Source of the DNA: Candidatus Aenigmatarchaeota archaeon
GTDB taxonomy: Archaea; Aenigmatarchaeota; Aenigmatarchaeia; QMZP01; JAFGSV01
Direction of reading: 5' to 3'
NCBI GenBank assembly: GCA_020343635.1
Contig: CP070804.1
Span: forward strand, 683,327 to 691,189
Length of the DNA: 7,863 nt
Part shown: positions 5,700 through 7,863 of the stretch, piece by piece
Numbering within the stretch: the first letter of the stretch is position 1
How the letters are laid out: each line of letters starts with the position of its first letter
Program-made: the position numbers and the translations under genes
Notes under the pieces: model-generated
Seen by the model: the letters and a program-made list of their open reading frames with translations, nothing else
Database searches by the model: none
Told to the model about the DNA's origin: nothing

Positions 5700-6830
5700 T
5701 CAGCCCTCCCTTATAGCCTCTATGGGGTCTACTTTTATCGCCATCCTCGCCGGGTAGAGGCTCGAAATAACCGTGAGAATAACACCGTACATGACGGCGC
5801 CTATAGCGAGCGCCGGTGTTATCATGGCGAGATTCACTCCTCCGAGAAGCATCTCATTAAGCAGCCCGACGAAGAAGAATGAAATGCCGACCGCAAGTAT
5901 GCTGCTGACCACAGAAAGGACCAGTGCCTCTTCCAGTATCTGTATCATTATGGTCCGGCCGAAGGCGCCCGTGGCCTTCATTATGCCTATCTGGCGCTTC
6001 CTCTCCAGAACGGAAGTGTACATCGTTATTATGATGCCTATGGCCGCAACGAGGGAGGCGACAAAGCCAATCCCGAAGGTCATGATGTTCAGTGTCACGG
6101 TCATTTCCTCCATCATCGAGAGCGCATCCTCCATAGTCATGGCGTCCAGGTCGTCGTGATCCTCCTCTATGGTCTCTTTTATGCCTTCCACCAGCGAGAT
6201 GTCAACAGGTTCCAGCATGATCTGAGTTGCACCACCGTCTGTTTCGTATATCTCGTCCGCGAAATCATAGGGCATGATTATCACAAGGTCATACGCCCCT
6301 GAGCCTTCCTCGAATATTCCGACGACCTCGACCTCCTTCTTGTTGAGTGTTATGTAATCCCCCACGACAACCCCGAAGCTCTCGGCCACAATGAATCCCA
6401 GGGCTGCGCCTTTCTCATCGTTCTCCGGCCATGAACCTTCCTTGAATTCCAGGTCCTCCGCCCCGAAGATGTCCTTCTGCTCTATGTCAAGGCCGTCGAC
6501 CTCGAACAGACCGCCGATCTGTCTGGCTATGATAGGAACGCCCCTCTTCACTCCGGGGGTGCTTATTACTTCCTCGACCTGATCCGCCTTCATGTCCTCA
6601 AGCGTTGGAGGACCGCCGCCGGGACCGCCCATTTGCGAGAAGTCGAAATGCTTCATGACGAAGATGGTGTCGGATCCTATGAGACTGGTAGTAGATGTTA
6701 CAAGCTCGTTGAGCCCCGTGGAAATGGAGCCCAGGGAAACTATCGCCGTTATGGCTATGAATATGCCAAGCGCTGTAAGAATGGTTCTGACCTTGTGCCC
6801 TGCAAGTTCCCTAACGGCTATGTCAAGCAT
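5700..6830 (-). CDS. MacB/FtsX-type ABC transporter permease, first of two
   Basis: This 376-residue permease has the same plan as its neighbour: an N-terminal helix (about 17-39) following ELAGHKVRTILTALG, a large external MacB-type domain (about 41-245), three C-terminal helices (about 248-271, 299-323, 334-357), the cytoplasmic coupling segment ERKRQIGIMKATGAFG (276-291) and the closing YPARMAIKVDPIEAIR (359-374). MacB-like proteins of this shape usually transmit conformational force from the ATPase to external partners or export substrates from the outer face; which applies here is unknown. Early in the external domain is a flexible Gly/Pro-rich stretch, GGPGGGPP (68-75), that the second permease lacks. 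The start at 6830 is only 5 bp after the ATPase-subunit stop and has no clear Shine-Dalgarno, so its translation is probably coupled to that gene. Confidence 0.93.
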   Translation of the reverse strand: MLDIAVRELAGHKVRTILTALGIFIAITAIVSLGSISTGLNELVTSTTSLIGSDTIFVMKHFDFSQMGGPGGGPPTLEDMKADQVEEVISTPGVKRGVPIIARQIGGLFEVDGLDIEQKDIFGAEDLEFKEGSWPENDEKGAALGFIVAESFGVVVGDYITLNKKEVEVVGIFEEGSGAYDLVIIMPYDFADEIYETDGGATQIMLEPVDISLVEGIKETIEEDHDDLDAMTMEDALSMMEEMTVTLNIMTFGIGFVASLVAAIGIIITMYTSVLERKRQIGIMKATGAFGRTIMIQILEEALVLSVVSSILAVGISFFFVGLLNEMLLGGVNLAMITPALAIGAVMYGVILTVISSLYPARMAIKVDPIEAIREG

Positions 6831-6835
6831 AAATA

Positions 6836-7516
6836 TTATCTGACAACTTTCCCGTCCAGCGTCTTTATCTGCCTCTTCGCCCTCTTCGCAAGCTTCCTGT
6901 CGTGGGTGACTATTATCACGGTCTTTCCTGTCTTCTCATGAAGGTCCTCTATGAGCTCCATGATCTCCACACCTGTTTTGGAGTCCAGATTTCCAGTAGG
7001 CTCGTCCCCCATTATTACGTCGGGATCATTGACCAGCGCCCTCGCGATCGCGACCCTCTGCTGCTCGCCGCCCGACAGTTCGCCGGGATTGTGATGCAGC
7101 CTGTCACCCAGGCCGACCTTCTTCAGCAACTCCGCTGCTCTCCTCTGGGCGTCACCCTTTCCTATCCCGTTGAACCTCATGGGAAGTGAGATGTTCTCGG
7201 CTGCCGTAAGCCCGGGCATCAGGTTGTACGCCTGGAAGACGAATCCTATCTTTTCCCTTCGTATGCGCGCAAGATCGTTGTCATCCATCTCGGATGTGTC
7301 CCGGCCCTCGATGATGACCTTTCCCTTCGTAGGCGTATCGAGGCATCCCATTATGTGCATGAGAGTGGACTTTCCCGAACCCGAGGGGCCCGATATGGCG
7401 GCGTATTCCCCCCTCTTCACCTTAAGATTAACGCCTCTGAGGGCGTGTGTCTCGACGTCCTTCATATAGTAAATCTTCCACACGTCCCTGAGGTCGAATA
7501 TAACTTCGTCTTTCAT
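6836..7516 (-). CDS. ABC transporter ATP-binding protein, MacB/LolD type
   Basis: This 226-residue cytoplasmic subunit powers the two permeases encoded just downstream. It has Walker A GPSGSGKST (43-51), Q-loop Gln95 in FVFQAYNLMPGLTA, the signature LSGGEQQRVAIARAL (147-161), Walker B VIMGDEP (167-173) with catalytic Glu172, D-loop NLDS (176-179) and switch His205. MGCLDTPTKG (56-65) and the QAYNLMPGLTAAENI region are typical of the MacB/LolD/FtsE group. The length matches that group, with no fused permease, unlike bacterial MacB where ATPase and permease are one polypeptide. The ATG at 7516 is supported by GGGGAGG (7530-7524), 7 nt upstream. It follows the membrane-anchored protein gene by 25 bp and precedes the first permease by 5 bp, so the genes almost certainly share one transcript. 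Its promoter is not in the window. Confidence 0.96.
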   Translation of the reverse strand: MKDEVIFDLRDVWKIYYMKDVETHALRGVNLKVKRGEYAAISGPSGSGKSTLMHIMGCLDTPTKGKVIIEGRDTSEMDDNDLARIRREKIGFVFQAYNLMPGLTAAENISLPMRFNGIGKGDAQRRAAELLKKVGLGDRLHHNPGELSGGEQQRVAIARALVNDPDVIMGDEPTGNLDSKTGVEIMELIEDLHEKTGKTVIIVTHDRKLAKRAKRQIKTLDGKVVR

Positions 7517-7523
7517 GCTGAAG

Positions 7524-7536
7524 CCTCCCCGGGGAG
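7524..7536 (-). promoter_or_regulatory. Shine-Dalgarno of the ABC ATPase gene embedded in a 12-bp palindrome
   Basis: The spacer after the membrane-protein stop contains CTCCCCGGGGAG (7525-7536), a perfect palindrome. On the transcript its right half, continuing as GGGGAGG (7530-7524), is the Shine-Dalgarno of the ABC ATPase gene. GGCTTC occurs on each side as a direct repeat. A small hairpin (CTCC/GGAG around CCGG) could partly mask the ribosome site; the effect is inferred and may be slight. Confidence 0.45.
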
Positions 7537-7541
7537 AAGCC

Positions 7542-7863
7542 CTACTTTCGCTTGAGCCTCTTCCTCAGTCTCCATATGTAGTAGCCTTCTACGATTACGA
7601 GAAGGAGCAGAATTCCCACAACTGAAGACAGGTCGGTTGCGCTTCCATCCGTATCGTAGGTGGTGCGCTTCACGGTTACGAGGTTGTCGCTTGTGAACTC
7701 TTCGTTGCTCTCGTCCAGGTACGATATCCTGATCGTGGCCTCGCCCAGAGTGAAGCCCGAGAACCTCAGTGTCTTGTGCCTGGTAGGCTTGAGTTCGCTT
7801 GCAACTGAGGAATCGATGACCTCCCCGTTCTGTATGAACTCTATCTTGAGAGCCTTCGCATCC
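7542..7863 (-). CDS. Membrane-anchored extracytoplasmic protein, C-terminal 106 residues only, probable partner of the ABC transporter
   Basis: Only the end of this gene is in the window; the start lies beyond the right edge. The visible part begins with a beta-rich stretch (about the first 65 residues) with alternating polar and hydrophobic residues, and phrases such as FSGFTLGEATIRISYLDES that recall Ig-like/CARDB-type extracellular folds. A spacer with TTYDTDGSATD follows, then one membrane helix (roughly SVVGILLLLVIVEGYYIW), then a strongly basic end RLRKRLKRK. By the positive-inside rule the basic tail is cytoplasmic and the beta domain outside. It is the first visible gene of the ABC operon, 25 bp before the ATPase gene. 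Archaeal MacB-like operons often include such S-layer- or CARDB-type anchored proteins, so a role as external partner is likely but unproven. No catalytic motif is seen in this fragment. Confidence 0.8.
   Translation of the reverse strand, partial: DAKALKIEFIQNGEVIDSSVASELKPTRHKTLRFSGFTLGEATIRISYLDESNEEFTSDNLVTVKRTTYDTDGSATDLSSVVGILLLLVIVEGYYIWRLRKRLKRK

Noticed and set aside
6836..7516. Assignment of the ABC genes as LolCDE or FtsEX
   Set aside because: Lol needs an outer membrane, and FtsEX has one permease; two MacB-type permeases with large external domains and an anchored partner fit an archaeal MacB-like system better.
1..7863. A defence island, mobile element or CRISPR-type system
   Set aside because: No spaced repeat array, transposase, integrase, toxin-antitoxin pair or nuclease motif was seen; the genes are lipid metabolism, ion transport and an ABC transporter.

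Overview
The window is archaeal DNA. The clearest sign is a geranylgeranyl reductase, which saturates isoprenoid membrane lipids, paired with a small ferredoxin. TATA-type promoter boxes lie about 25 bp ahead of likely transcript starts, one lipoprotein gene appears leaderless, Shine-Dalgarno sites are of the GGAGG/GAGGTGA type, and ATA (Ile) and AGG/AGA (Arg) codons are used heavily. A euryarchaeal lineage, perhaps Thermoplasmata-like, fits, but the lineage is a guess and base composition alone cannot fix it. I see no rRNA, tRNA, CRISPR array, insertion sequence or phage gene.

Layout. Positions 1-1106 (minus strand) hold a two-gene lipid-saturation operon: a 2[4Fe-4S] ferredoxin overlapping by 4 bp a geranylgeranyl reductase that runs off the left edge. 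Positions 1169-1651 (minus) encode a small cysteine-rich lipoprotein of unknown function. A 124-bp divergent promoter region (1652-1775) holds two TATA boxes with a 16-bp palindrome between them. Positions 1776-4490 (plus) encode a complete 904-residue P2-type cation-pumping ATPase, Ca2+-ATPase-like but with an unusual ion-binding helix M6. A short convergent spacer (4491-4545) contains a 12-bp direct repeat and three T runs that look like its terminator.

Positions 4546-7863 (minus) form one tight operon. In transcription order it encodes the C-terminal end of a membrane-anchored extracytoplasmic protein (cut by the right edge), a MacB/LolD-type ABC ATPase, and two different MacB/FtsX-type permeases. 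The four genes probably make one heteromeric ABC machine: one ATPase, two permeases with large external domains, and an externally facing partner anchored by one C-terminal helix. This architecture suggests export or transfer of mechanical force across the membrane more than nutrient import; the substrate cannot be read from sequence.

Most of the window is ordinary archaeal housekeeping. The points most worth a second look are the M6 variant of the P-type ATPase (N-S-F-D-E where the Ca2+-pump family has N-x-x-T-D), the paired-cysteine lipoprotein with its apparent leaderless start and possible co-regulation with the pump, and the four-gene ABC operon.
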